Shown: positions 1 to 7,551 of the stretch, one piece after another
Numbering within the stretch: the first letter of the stretch is position 1
Layout of the letters: the number at the start of each line of letters is the position of its first letter
Source of the DNA: Candidatus Omnitrophota bacterium
GTDB taxonomy: Bacteria; Omnitrophota; Gorgyraeia; 2-02-FULL-51-18; JAGOUK01
Assembly: GCA_018061225.1 (NCBI GenBank)
Contig: JAGOUK010000005.1
Coordinates: 1-16,743 of the forward strand
DNA length: 16,743 bases
Reading direction: 5' to 3'
Translations under genes and position numbers: made by a program
Notes under the pieces: model-generated
Databases searched by the model: none
What the model was told of the DNA's origin: nothing
Seen by the model: only the letters and a program-made list of their open reading frames with translations

Positions 1-159
1 GTCCTCGTGCGTGGCTTTTCTGCGAAAAAGAATGGGACCAAACCCGATCGAAAAACGCTCCACCCGGATCTTGAGCAGCCGCGCGGTGATGTAATGGCCC
101 CACTCATGAGTGACGATGAGAATGCTCAACACGGAAAGAAATAAAAGCGGTCCTTGCAT
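1..159 (-). CDS. rseP: Site-2 intramembrane zinc metalloprotease RseP, N-terminal part (cut by window edge)
   Basis: Only the first 53 codons are present; the rest lies beyond position 1. The visible protein starts MQGPLLFLSVLSILIVTHEW and has a hydrophobic first membrane segment carrying HEWGHY, the HExxH zinc-binding motif of M50 site-2 proteases (His18, Glu19, His22). It continues into the RVERFSIGFGP stretch typical of this family. In the family, RseP cleaves membrane-embedded substrates such as anti-sigma factors and leftover signal peptides in the inner membrane. The ATG is supported by AGGAG at 165-169, five bases upstream, which overlaps the TAG stop of dxr (168-170). The dxr-rseP order is a widespread arrangement. 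The PDZ domains and second catalytic motif cannot be checked here. Confidence 0.93.
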   Translation of the reverse strand, partial: MQGPLLFLSVLSILIVTHEWGHYITARLLKIRVERFSIGFGPILFRRKATHED

Positions 160-167
160 GGGAACTC

Positions 168-1346
168 CTATGGGGTGTGTGCCGCGGAGGACAGATCCCG
201 CACGGCCCGTAAAGCTTCTTCGCGTGCTCTCGCGTCGGCCGCAAGCACCGTTGCCAGACTCGGCTGCGCGGCCGCATCATCATTAGCCAGAACACGCTCG
301 ATCACATTCGGAATATCCGCAAAATCAATACGGTCGGACAAGAACGCCTCAACCGCCACTTCATCCGCCGCGTTCAAGGCTGCCGGAAGCGTCGTGTCCC
401 CTTTACGGGCAACCTCCAGCGCCATGCCTAGACATGGAAACTTGGCGACATCCGGCTTCATGAAGTGCAATTTGCCGATGGCGGCCCAGTCCGTTGTCAG
501 CTCGGGGTGCGGCACGCGGTTCGGATAACCCAGACAATGAATTAGCGGCAGCTTCATGTCAGTGGGTCCGGCCTGCGCCAGCACACTTCCGTCGACAAAT
601 TCCACCATCGAATGAATCACGGCCTCCGGATGGATCACGATTTCGATCCGGTCCGGCTCAATGTCAAATAGCCATCTGGCTTCCAGGATCTCCAGCCCCT
701 TATTCATAAGGGTCGCGGAGTCCACGGAGATTTTCTTGCCCATATTCCATCGAGGATGGCGGATCACCGTTTCTTTGGACAGCCCGCGAAAGGAAGCAGC
801 CGGAACATCACGAAGAGGTCCGCCTGATCCGGTTAAAAGGATTTTGCGGATAGTATCGCGTGAACGCTCTCCCTCGAGACACTGAAATATTGCGTTGTGC
901 TCACTGTCCACCGGGAGTATACGCACGGAGTGCCGGGCCGCGGCCTCCATGACGAGACGGCCCGCCATAACGAGCAATTCCTTATTGGCAAAAGCGATGG
1001 TCCGGCCCGCGGCAATGGCATCCAATACGGGCAAAAGCGACGAGCTGCCGCTGGAGGCCGCAATCACTAAATCCGCGCCAGGCCAAACGGCGATCTGACG
1101 CAGAGCATCCCGGTCATTCAATAGAAGCGCGGAACCCGTTCCCCTGCGCTTGAGCTCTGCCGAGGCCTGAGGATTCGACAGGACAACGGCCTGCGGCTTG
1201 AACTCCGCGATCTGAAGCGCCAGCTCCTCATAATTGGAATCAGCCGCCAAGGCGACGACTTGAAACCGTTGCGGATGGGCTCTGACGATTTCTAACGCGT
1301 TCTTTCCGACGGATCCCGTTGAACCCAAAATAATGATCCGCTTCAC
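168..1346 (-). CDS. dxr: 1-deoxy-D-xylulose 5-phosphate reductoisomerase
   Basis: Cytoplasmic NADPH-dependent enzyme of the MEP isoprenoid pathway that converts DXP to 2-C-methyl-D-erythritol 4-phosphate. I place the start at GTG 1346, giving 392 residues, the usual family size. The protein then begins VKRIIILGSTGSVG, with the NADPH-binding GSTGSVG at residues 8-14. Metal ligands are visible as Asp147 and Glu149 in VDSEHNAIFQ and Glu219 in MNKGLE. The substrate loop is TGSGGPLRD (172-180) followed by HPRWNMGKKISVDSATLMNK. The frame stays open upstream to 1553, but that extension is read out of cdsA and has no family resemblance. The GTG overlaps the cdsA TGA as GTGA, and no clear Shine-Dalgarno is seen, so translational coupling to cdsA is likely. 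Its isoprenoid product ultimately feeds UppS, encoded two genes upstream. Confidence 0.97.
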   Translation of the reverse strand: MKRIIILGSTGSVGKNALEIVRAHPQRFQVVALAADSNYEELALQIAEFKPQAVVLSNPQASAELKRRGTGSALLLNDRDALRQIAVWPGADLVIAASSGSSSLLPVLDAIAAGRTIAFANKELLVMAGRLVMEAAARHSVRILPVDSEHNAIFQCLEGERSRDTIRKILLTGSGGPLRDVPAASFRGLSKETVIRHPRWNMGKKISVDSATLMNKGLEILEARWLFDIEPDRIEIVIHPEAVIHSMVEFVDGSVLAQAGPTDMKLPLIHCLGYPNRVPHPELTTDWAAIGKLHFMKPDVAKFPCLGMALEVARKGDTTLPAALNAADEVAVEAFLSDRIDFADIPNVIERVLANDDAAAQPSLATVLAADARAREEALRAVRDLSSAAHTP

Positions 1347-2158
1347 CCGGAGATCCCCACTACAAAAAAGTAAAACAAAGGTGCCGTGAAAAGCACGGAG
1401 TCCAGCACATCCAAAAGACCGCCAAAACCCGGCACTACGGAACTGGAATCTTTGACACCGCAGTAGCGCTTGATCAAAGACTCCGAAAGATCCCCGCACT
1501 GCGCCACAACGCCCATCACAAGACCCACGGCCACGAGATAGGCGGGCGACCAAGCCGCGGGCAGATGCCCCGCAAACGAAACGGACACCACCACGCTGGC
1601 AATCAGTCCGGCAATGGTGCCTTCAACGCTTTTTTTGGGGCTGACATGAGGAATCAGGCTGTGCTTGCCCCACAAAGTGCCGAACAGATAGGCCGCAATA
1701 TCGCCGGATTTGGTGACGGCGATGAGGTAAGCGATCCAAAGATGTCCGTCGGGCAGGAATCGTAATTTGATCAGATGACTCATGAACCAGCCGATGTAAA
1801 GAATGGCGAATAACGTGAGCGCAATCCCTTCCAAGGCTTTGGGATTATCGGAACGTAAAAACTGAATCAAAAAAAGGCCAAAGCACGCCAGGACGATAAA
1901 CAACACTTCCCCGGCCCTGGTCCCTCCGCCCGCATCAAAAACCACCAGCGGAATGAGCGCGCACATGGCAATGCCAAAAACGCTGTAAACCTGCACCCCT
2001 CTGGCCTTGAGCATTTCCAAAAGTTCCCAACAGCCAAAAGCGCTCACCAAAGCAACTCCGATGCTCCAGAACCAAACCGCGCCCCACCAAAGTCCCGCAA
2101 AGACGCCCAGTGTCAGCGCCAGCCCGGCAAATACCCTGCGCACAAGGTTTGCGTTCAT
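1343..2158 (-). CDS. cdsA: Phosphatidate cytidylyltransferase (CDP-diacylglycerol synthase)
   Basis: Integral membrane enzyme that uses CTP and phosphatidic acid to make CDP-diacylglycerol, the precursor of bacterial phospholipids. It has 271 residues, mostly hydrophobic, with about seven or eight predicted membrane segments. The conserved AVTKSGDIAAYLFG (147-160) and a C-terminal signature SLIKRYCGVKDSSSVVPGFG (227-246) continuing GLLDVLDS identify the family. The textbook signature has PGHGG and LDR; here these are PGFGG and LDV, so the His and Arg of the standard pattern are replaced while the Lys-Asp and both later Asp residues remain. The ATG overlaps the uppS stop as ATGA (2155-2158), and its own TGA overlaps the dxr GTG. 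Its position between uppS and dxr matches the common envelope-lipid cluster. Confidence 0.95.
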   Translation of the reverse strand: MNANLVRRVFAGLALTLGVFAGLWWGAVWFWSIGVALVSAFGCWELLEMLKARGVQVYSVFGIAMCALIPLVVFDAGGGTRAGEVLFIVLACFGLFLIQFLRSDNPKALEGIALTLFAILYIGWFMSHLIKLRFLPDGHLWIAYLIAVTKSGDIAAYLFGTLWGKHSLIPHVSPKKSVEGTIAGLIASVVVSVSFAGHLPAAWSPAYLVAVGLVMGVVAQCGDLSESLIKRYCGVKDSSSVVPGFGGLLDVLDSVLFTAPLFYFFVVGISG

Positions 2159-2910
2159 GCCACCGCTCCAAACCGCCGTTCGCGGGAGGCGTAATCCGCC
2201 AATGCATTCTCAAAATCTTCCCGCGTGAATTCTGGCCAAAACTTTGAAGAAACAAATATTTCGCTGTATGAACATTGCCAGAGTAAAAAATTAGAAAGCC
2301 GCATCTCTCCGCTGGTGCGGATCAGGAGGTCCGGATCCGGGGTCCCGGCAGTATCAAGGAGGCTTGAGAAGTCGTCCTCGGTCAAAGCCTGCGCCATCTC
2401 CCCCAACTGCTGCGCCGAAAACGATGGGGCGGCACTCGCTGCGCCGACAAAACGCCTGACGGCAGTGAGAATTTCTTGACGAGCACCGTAATTTAGCGCA
2501 AGTGTGAGGGTGAGTTTTGCATTCGAAGCCGTCGCGGATGTGAGATCGGCGATTTTTTGCTGAATGGCAGGCCTAAGCGCCGCGGTGTTGCCGATCGTCT
2601 TAAATCGGATCCCGTCCCTGATCACTCCAGGACCCTCGGAATCCAGCTGCCGCTCCAGAAGATCCATCAAAAAATCGACTTCATTCTTGGGGCGCTTCCA
2701 ATTTTCGTGACTGAAGGCGTAGAGGGTGAGGTAAGGGATATTGAGATCGATGCAAGCCTGCTTCACCATTTGCACCGTTTGAGCGCCCTGCTGATGCCCC
2801 TTGACCCTCGGCAGATTCCGTTGCTTGGCCCAACGGCCGTTGCCGTCCATGATCACGGCAACATGAGCGGGTAGCGCCGGTGTATCGGACGGCCGCCCCA
2901 TGAGGGTCAT
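2155..2910 (-). CDS. uppS: Undecaprenyl diphosphate synthase (cis-prenyltransferase)
   Basis: Condenses farnesyl diphosphate with eight isopentenyl units to give the C55 lipid carrier used for peptidoglycan and LPS O-antigen. It is 251 residues long, the normal family length. The N-terminal VAVIMDGNGRWAKQR (residues 17-31) contains the catalytic Asp22 and the phosphate-binding NGRW. FSHENWKRP (67-75) and the C-terminal RTSGEMRLSNFLLWQCSYSE (198-217) are the other hallmark motifs. The ATG at 2910 overlaps the purA stop as ATGA. A second in-frame ATG (Met4, position 2901) has AAGG about ten bases upstream and could be the true start; the choice changes only three residues. The next genes, cdsA, dxr and rseP, form the common uppS-cdsA-dxr-rseP run, but purA precedes it here instead of the frequent frr. 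Confidence 0.97.
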   Translation of the reverse strand: MTLMGRPSDTPALPAHVAVIMDGNGRWAKQRNLPRVKGHQQGAQTVQMVKQACIDLNIPYLTLYAFSHENWKRPKNEVDFLMDLLERQLDSEGPGVIRDGIRFKTIGNTAALRPAIQQKIADLTSATASNAKLTLTLALNYGARQEILTAVRRFVGAASAAPSFSAQQLGEMAQALTEDDFSSLLDTAGTPDPDLLIRTSGEMRLSNFLLWQCSYSEIFVSSKFWPEFTREDFENALADYASRERRFGAVA

Positions 2911-4184
2911 ACCTTGCAGGGGATCACCTGACCGCGTTCCTTGCCAACAGAAACCATGCGGACAGGAACTTCAACCAGCTTAGAGATGCGCTCGATGTAG
3001 CGGCGGGCGTTGAGAGGAAGATCCTGATATCTGCGGATATGCCCCGTGGGTGACTTCCACCCCGGGAGCTCTTCATAGACCGGCTTCATCCCGCGCTGAA
3101 CTTCAATCGAGTGGGGAAAATTCGTGAACGTTTTTCCCTTGTAACGGTACGCGACCGCGATCTTCAGCTTATCCAAAGTGTCTAAAATATCCAGCTTGGT
3201 CAGCGTCAGACGCGTCAATCCGTTCAGGCGGCCGGCGTATCGGACCACACACGCGTCAAACCAGCCGCAGCGGCGGGCCCGGCCGGTGGTCGCGCCAAAC
3301 TCCTGCCCCAGAGTTCGCATCTTTTCCATGAACACGGGCTCGAATTCCGTTGGGAAGGGGCCTTCCCCGACCCGCGTCGTGTAAGCCTTGGCCACGCCCA
3401 TAATTTCTTTGATCGCGCGTGGCGACACGCCCGCTCCGACACAGGCGCCCCCGGATATGGTCGAGCTGGATGTGACGAACGGATAGGTTCCTTGATCAAT
3501 ATCGAGCAGGGTTCCCTGAGCGCCCTCAAAAAGAACTTTTTTGCCGGCGCGTATCGCCTCATCCAGGAGAACAAAAGTATCAGCGCAATAAGGCTTGAGT
3601 CGGCGGGCATATCCGAGATATTCGGCATGAAGCTTCTTGTATTCAAAGCCCTTGAAGTTGTAAAGCTTTTTGAAGATTTCGTTCTTCTCCTTGAGCGACA
3701 GCTGAAGCCGCTGAGGAAAAAGAACCGGGTCGTAGAGATCGCCCAACCGGATGCCGGACCTCAGTGCCCTGTCAGAATAACAAGGACCGATCCCTCGGCC
3801 GGTCGTGCCAATTTTGATAAATCCTTTTTTCTCTTCCCGCAGCCGGTCGTAGATGCGGTGGTAAGGAAAAATCAAGTGGCACTGCTCGCTAACCCAAAGG
3901 CGTCCACGGGTCTTGATCCCGCCGGCTTCAAGCATCTCAAGTTCTTTGACGAGTTCGGCCGGATCCACGACGACGCCGTTCCCGATCACGCAAGTCACGC
4001 CCGGCTCTAAGATTCCCGACGGAACGAGATGCATGACGAATTTTTTTTCGCCGCGGTAAACCGTGTGACCCGCGTTATTCCCGCCCTGATAACGAACCAC
4101 TAGGTCCGCGTCGCTTGAGAGAAAGTCGATGATCTTCCCCTTCCCCTCATCCCCCCACTGCGCTCCAACAACAACGGTGCTCAT
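2907..4184 (-). CDS. purA: Adenylosuccinate synthetase
   Basis: Catalyses the GTP-dependent joining of IMP and aspartate, the first committed step to AMP. It has 425 residues, matching the family. The start MSTVVVGAQWGDEGKGKIID carries the GDEGKGK phosphate loop with catalytic Asp12, followed by GGNNAGHT with catalytic His40. GTTGRGIGPCYSDRALRSG is the IMP-binding region, TRVGEGPFPTE and GWFDACVVRY follow in the right order, and LTLTKLDILD with the C-terminal VGKERGQVI supply the guanine-binding end. The ATG at 4184 lies five bases after the serA stop (4190-4192) and has no obvious Shine-Dalgarno, so reinitiation after serA is plausible. Nothing in the reading frame looks damaged. Confidence 0.97.
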   Translation of the reverse strand: MSTVVVGAQWGDEGKGKIIDFLSSDADLVVRYQGGNNAGHTVYRGEKKFVMHLVPSGILEPGVTCVIGNGVVVDPAELVKELEMLEAGGIKTRGRLWVSEQCHLIFPYHRIYDRLREEKKGFIKIGTTGRGIGPCYSDRALRSGIRLGDLYDPVLFPQRLQLSLKEKNEIFKKLYNFKGFEYKKLHAEYLGYARRLKPYCADTFVLLDEAIRAGKKVLFEGAQGTLLDIDQGTYPFVTSSSTISGGACVGAGVSPRAIKEIMGVAKAYTTRVGEGPFPTEFEPVFMEKMRTLGQEFGATTGRARRCGWFDACVVRYAGRLNGLTRLTLTKLDILDTLDKLKIAVAYRYKGKTFTNFPHSIEVQRGMKPVYEELPGWKSPTGHIRRYQDLPLNARRYIERISKLVEVPVRMVSVGKERGQVIPCKV

Positions 4185-4189
4185 GGCGG

Positions 4190-5782
4190 TTAGAGCCTAA
4201 TGAAGCGAGCGCTGAGAATATTGGCTTCTGAGCGCAGCGTTTTGAGCACGGTTTCGTCGATATCGGCATCGACGCTGATGAAGATGCGGGCCTTCTTCGT
4301 CCGGGGGTCGCGGCCGACACTCATATCGGCAATATTGATCTTGTTCTGACCGAGAACGGTGCCCACCAGCCCGACCATGCCGGGTACGTCCTGATTCTCG
4401 ATGACGAGCAAACGTCCGTCGGCGAGGCACTCCAGGCGCATCTCATCGATCATCACCACGCGCGGCTGACTCTTGATGTCCAAGGTCCCCGACAGCGTGT
4501 GCCGATCCTTGGTCGTCGTGAGGTCCAGCGTCACGAGGCTCGCGTAATTCTCACTGTCCTTAGATTGGGTGACGGTGACTTTGATCCCGCGCTCTTCGGC
4601 CAGATAGGGCGCGTTCACGATATTGACCCCTTCAAGGATCGGGGAGAGAAGCCCCTCGAGCATCGATGAGGAAATAGGCGCGGTCGGAAATTCCGCGACC
4701 TTGCCCGATAAACGAATATCCGCGGAAACGGTCTGACCTTCCGCCAACTGTGAGAGGATCGATCCGATCCTTCTCGCGAGGACGAGGTACGGCTCCATCA
4801 CCTTCAATGTTTCCGGATCCACCGCCGGAATGTTGACCGCGTTGCGGATGCCTCTGCCCTTCAGATAATCAACCATCGTTTTGGCGATATCGATGGAGAC
4901 TTTGATCTGCGCTTCCTCTGTCGAGGCACCCAGATGCGGCGTCTTGAGGACATTGGGGTGGTCCAAAAACTCGGATTTGGCGGGTGGCTCTTTTTCAAAA
5001 ACGTCCAAAGCAAAGCCTGCGGCCTGCCCCGACTTAAGCGCTTCCAGCGCGTCTGCCTCGTTGATGAGACCGCCGCGGGCGCAATTGATGATGCGGACGC
5101 CTTTTTTCATCTTACCCAACGCGGAAGCGTTGATCATGTTGCGGGTCTCTTCAGTCTTTGGGACATGCAGCGAGATAAAATCAGATTGCCCATACACGTC
5201 ATCCAGAGAGACCGACTCCACGCCAAGATCTCGGGCGCGTTCGGGGCGCAGGAACGGATCGTAAGCAATGACACGCATGCCGAAGCTAATCGCGCGGCGC
5301 GCTACTTCGGTTCCAATCCGGCCCATGCCGACCAAGCCAAGTGTTTTTTCAAAAAGTTCAACGCCGGTAAATTTTTTGCGGTCCCAGCGGCCCTCGCACA
5401 TGGTCTGATGGGCCGGCGCGATATTGCGCGCCAGGGATAGCATCAGCGCCAGCGTCTGCTCCGCCGCTGAGATCGTGTTTCCGCCGGGAGTGTTCACGAC
5501 CACGATGCCGCGGCGGGAGGCCGCATTCACATCCACGTTGTCCACACCCACGCCCGCGCGCCCGATGATGCGCAGCGAATTTCCTTCATTGATCCAGTCC
5601 GCGGTCAGCGTCGTGCCGGATCTAACGACTACGCCGACCACGTCCTTGATCAGGGTCTTGATCTCAGGAGCGCCCGGCTTGGGCGCCATCACGAGTTCAA
5701 TATTGGGTTCATTCTTAAAAATTTGCGCGCCAGCCTCGTCCAATGGGTCGCAGACAAGGATTTTCCATTTGCTAGTACTCAC
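4190..5782 (-). CDS. serA: D-3-phosphoglycerate dehydrogenase, long form with C-terminal ACT domain
   Basis: First enzyme of serine synthesis, oxidising 3-phosphoglycerate with NAD. It has 530 residues, the long (type I) form. The Rossmann fold shows LGLVGMGRIGTEVARRA with GMGRIG at 152-157. The catalytic set is Arg236 in NCARGGLINE, Glu265 in DVFEKEPP and His283 in TPHLGAST. After about residue 320 comes the allosteric substrate-binding domain, and residues from about 457 (LLVIENQDVPGMVGLVGTVL) form an ACT domain, which in this family commonly binds serine. The start is GTG at 5782, preceded six bases upstream by a good AAGAGGG (5789-5795). A 30-bp gap separates it from the upstream aminotransferase gene, which plausibly performs the next pathway step. 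Feedback by serine is inferred from the ACT domain only. Confidence 0.97.
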   Translation of the reverse strand: MSTSKWKILVCDPLDEAGAQIFKNEPNIELVMAPKPGAPEIKTLIKDVVGVVVRSGTTLTADWINEGNSLRIIGRAGVGVDNVDVNAASRRGIVVVNTPGGNTISAAEQTLALMLSLARNIAPAHQTMCEGRWDRKKFTGVELFEKTLGLVGMGRIGTEVARRAISFGMRVIAYDPFLRPERARDLGVESVSLDDVYGQSDFISLHVPKTEETRNMINASALGKMKKGVRIINCARGGLINEADALEALKSGQAAGFALDVFEKEPPAKSEFLDHPNVLKTPHLGASTEEAQIKVSIDIAKTMVDYLKGRGIRNAVNIPAVDPETLKVMEPYLVLARRIGSILSQLAEGQTVSADIRLSGKVAEFPTAPISSSMLEGLLSPILEGVNIVNAPYLAEERGIKVTVTQSKDSENYASLVTLDLTTTKDRHTLSGTLDIKSQPRVVMIDEMRLECLADGRLLVIENQDVPGMVGLVGTVLGQNKINIADMSVGRDPRTKKARIFISVDADIDETVLKTLRSEANILSARFIRL

Positions 5783-5812
5783 GTGATTCCCTCTTATTTT
5801 TGAAAAATGAAC

Positions 5813-6919
5813 TTAGCGTGCGGCGGCCGTGTATCCGACGCTCGACAAAGCGGACTTAAGCGCGTCGAGGCCTTTCTGAGCGCACTCGGGACGGGCGGCA
5901 TCGCCCATGTGAGCAAAACGCAGGATTTTGCCCTGCAGCTCCGACTGACCGTTCGCCGCGATGACATTAAACTGATCCCGCATATGCTTGATCAGGTTTC
6001 CTGAATCCAAACCATCCGGCATTGTGATTGAGGTAAGAGCGCTCGAAGGAGACTGCGCAAAAATCTTAAGACCCAGCTTGCCGACCTCGGCCCGGACCCA
6101 CGCGGCCACCTTGGCGTGACGGCTCCAGACGTTTTCGATGCCTTCAGTCAGGATGAGCTCGAGCGCCACGTCAAGTCCGCGAACCAAGCTCACGGCCGGC
6201 GTGTAGGGCGAATCGTGCTTGTCCAAGGCTTTGATGGCCTTGCCGAGATGAAAATAAAACTTTGGAATCTTGGAAGATGCGATCATGGCTTGCGCCCTTG
6301 GGCTAACGCTCAAAAACGCCAGTCCGGGAGGAAGCATAAAACCCTTTTGACTGCCCGACACAACCACATCAACGCCCCAGGCGTCCTGCTTAAGCGGATC
6401 ACAAGTAAGACCCGATATGGCGTCCACCATCAGAATGGCTTGTGAGTTGCGGGTCACGGCGGCAATGCCCTCGATGGGATGGGCCACGCCGGTTGATGTT
6501 TCAAGGTGAGTCGCCAGAACCGCCTTGGCATCAGGATGCTGTTTCAACACTTCGGCAATCTGCTCCGGACGCGTCACTTCTCCGGACGGATTCACGACTT
6601 CAACGATCTGAAGACCGTAAGTCTTGGCGATGTCCCGGTAACGCTCTCCAAACTTTCCGGCATGCGCGGCGATCACCTTGTCCCCCGCGGAAAATAGATT
6701 CACGATCGACGCTTCCATCGCCCCCGTCCCCGACGATGAAAAACTCACGACGGGATTAGATGTGCAAAAAGCTTTTTTGAGATTTTCGTCGACGCGCTCG
6801 GCGATGCGCACGAAGTCCTTCGTGCGGTGATGAACCATGGGAAGCGCCATCGCGTCCAAAACGCGCTGCGGAACCATGGAGGGGCCGGGAGTCAGAAGGA
6901 GCTGTGAAGATTGGCTCAT
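5813..6919 (-). CDS. Class V PLP-dependent aminotransferase (serine-pyruvate / alanine-glyoxylate type; probable phosphoserine transaminase)
   Basis: A fold-type I PLP enzyme of 368 residues. It begins with LLLTPGPSMVPQRVLDAMAL and HHRTKDF, typical of the serine-pyruvate/alanine-glyoxylate group. SSSGTGAMEASIVNL (61-75) is the phosphate-binding region, Asp166 in ILMVDAISGL contacts the PLP ring, and Lys192 in VVSGSQKGFMLPPG is the Schiff-base lysine. The C-terminal LRFAHMGDA contains the substrate-carboxylate Arg. It lies directly before serA in the same transcript, so the likely role is 3-phosphohydroxypyruvate to phosphoserine conversion, in place of a classical SerC. That role is an inference from context; glyoxylate or pyruvate transamination remains possible. 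The ATG overlaps the clpP stop as ATGA and has AAAGGA at 6928-6933, eight bases upstream. Confidence 0.9.
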   Translation of the reverse strand: MSQSSQLLLTPGPSMVPQRVLDAMALPMVHHRTKDFVRIAERVDENLKKAFCTSNPVVSFSSSGTGAMEASIVNLFSAGDKVIAAHAGKFGERYRDIAKTYGLQIVEVVNPSGEVTRPEQIAEVLKQHPDAKAVLATHLETSTGVAHPIEGIAAVTRNSQAILMVDAISGLTCDPLKQDAWGVDVVVSGSQKGFMLPPGLAFLSVSPRAQAMIASSKIPKFYFHLGKAIKALDKHDSPYTPAVSLVRGLDVALELILTEGIENVWSRHAKVAAWVRAEVGKLGLKIFAQSPSSALTSITMPDGLDSGNLIKHMRDQFNVIAANGQSELQGKILRFAHMGDAARPECAQKGLDALKSALSSVGYTAAAR

Positions 6920-7524
6920 GGAGTGTTTCCTTTGGTTGCCGGGAGCTGCGCGACCACCTGGTCCACGAGGCCGTAGGCCCTGGACTCTTCCGCGGACATG
7001 AAGTTATCCCGATCGCAGTCTTTTTTGATGGTTTCCACATCTTTGCCCGTATGCTTGGAGAGAATGCCGTTCAAGTTGTCCCGCAAACGAAGAATTTCTT
7101 TGACTTGAATATCCATGTCCGAGGCTTGACCTTGTGCGCCGCCCCACGGCTGATGGATCATGATGCGGCTGTTCGGAAGCGCAAACCGCTTTCCCTTGGC
7201 GCCCGCCGACAACAACACCGACCCCATGCTCGCGCACTGACCCAGACAATATGTGCTCACATCGCAGCGTAAAAACTGCATCGTGTCATAGATTGCCAGG
7301 CCCGCCGTCACCGAACCGCCGGGGCTGTTGATGTACATCGAAATATCCTTGGTCGCGTCTTCAGACTGGAGAAAAAGCAGCTGTGCCACCATCAGATTTG
7401 CCACGTTGTCGTCGATTGCGGTGCCCAAGAAAATGATTCGCTCCTTCAAAAGACGGGAGTAAATATCATAGGCCCGCTCGCCGCGGCTTGACGTTTCGAT
7501 GACCATGGGAACTAAGAGGCTCAT
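6916..7524 (-). CDS. clpP: ATP-dependent Clp protease proteolytic subunit
   Basis: Serine peptidase that forms the double-heptamer chamber used with a Clp ATPase to degrade proteins in the cytoplasm. It has 202 residues. The catalytic triad is visible: Ser99 in GQCASMGS, His124 in RIMIHQPWGG and Asp173 in DRDNFMSA. The oxyanion-hole glycines are in INSPGGSVTAG (65-75). The N-terminus MSLLVPMVIETSSRGERAYD matches family starts and is short, so little or no propeptide is expected. ATG 7524 has a strong AAAGGAG (7530-7536) five bases upstream. It follows tig after 27 bp, the common tig-clpP order, but the usual next gene clpX is missing and an aminotransferase follows instead. Its ATPase partner must be encoded elsewhere. 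Confidence 0.97.
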   Translation of the reverse strand: MSLLVPMVIETSSRGERAYDIYSRLLKERIIFLGTAIDDNVANLMVAQLLFLQSEDATKDISMYINSPGGSVTAGLAIYDTMQFLRCDVSTYCLGQCASMGSVLLSAGAKGKRFALPNSRIMIHQPWGGAQGQASDMDIQVKEILRLRDNLNGILSKHTGKDVETIKKDCDRDNFMSAEESRAYGLVDQVVAQLPATKGNTP

Positions 7525-7551
7525 GATGGCTCCTTTTCGTGGTTAACGCGA

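Noticed and set aside
1347..1553. Upstream in-frame extension of dxr
   Set aside because: It lies inside cdsA in another frame and has no family similarity; the GTG at 1346 gives a normal-length enzyme beginning at the NADPH-binding strand.
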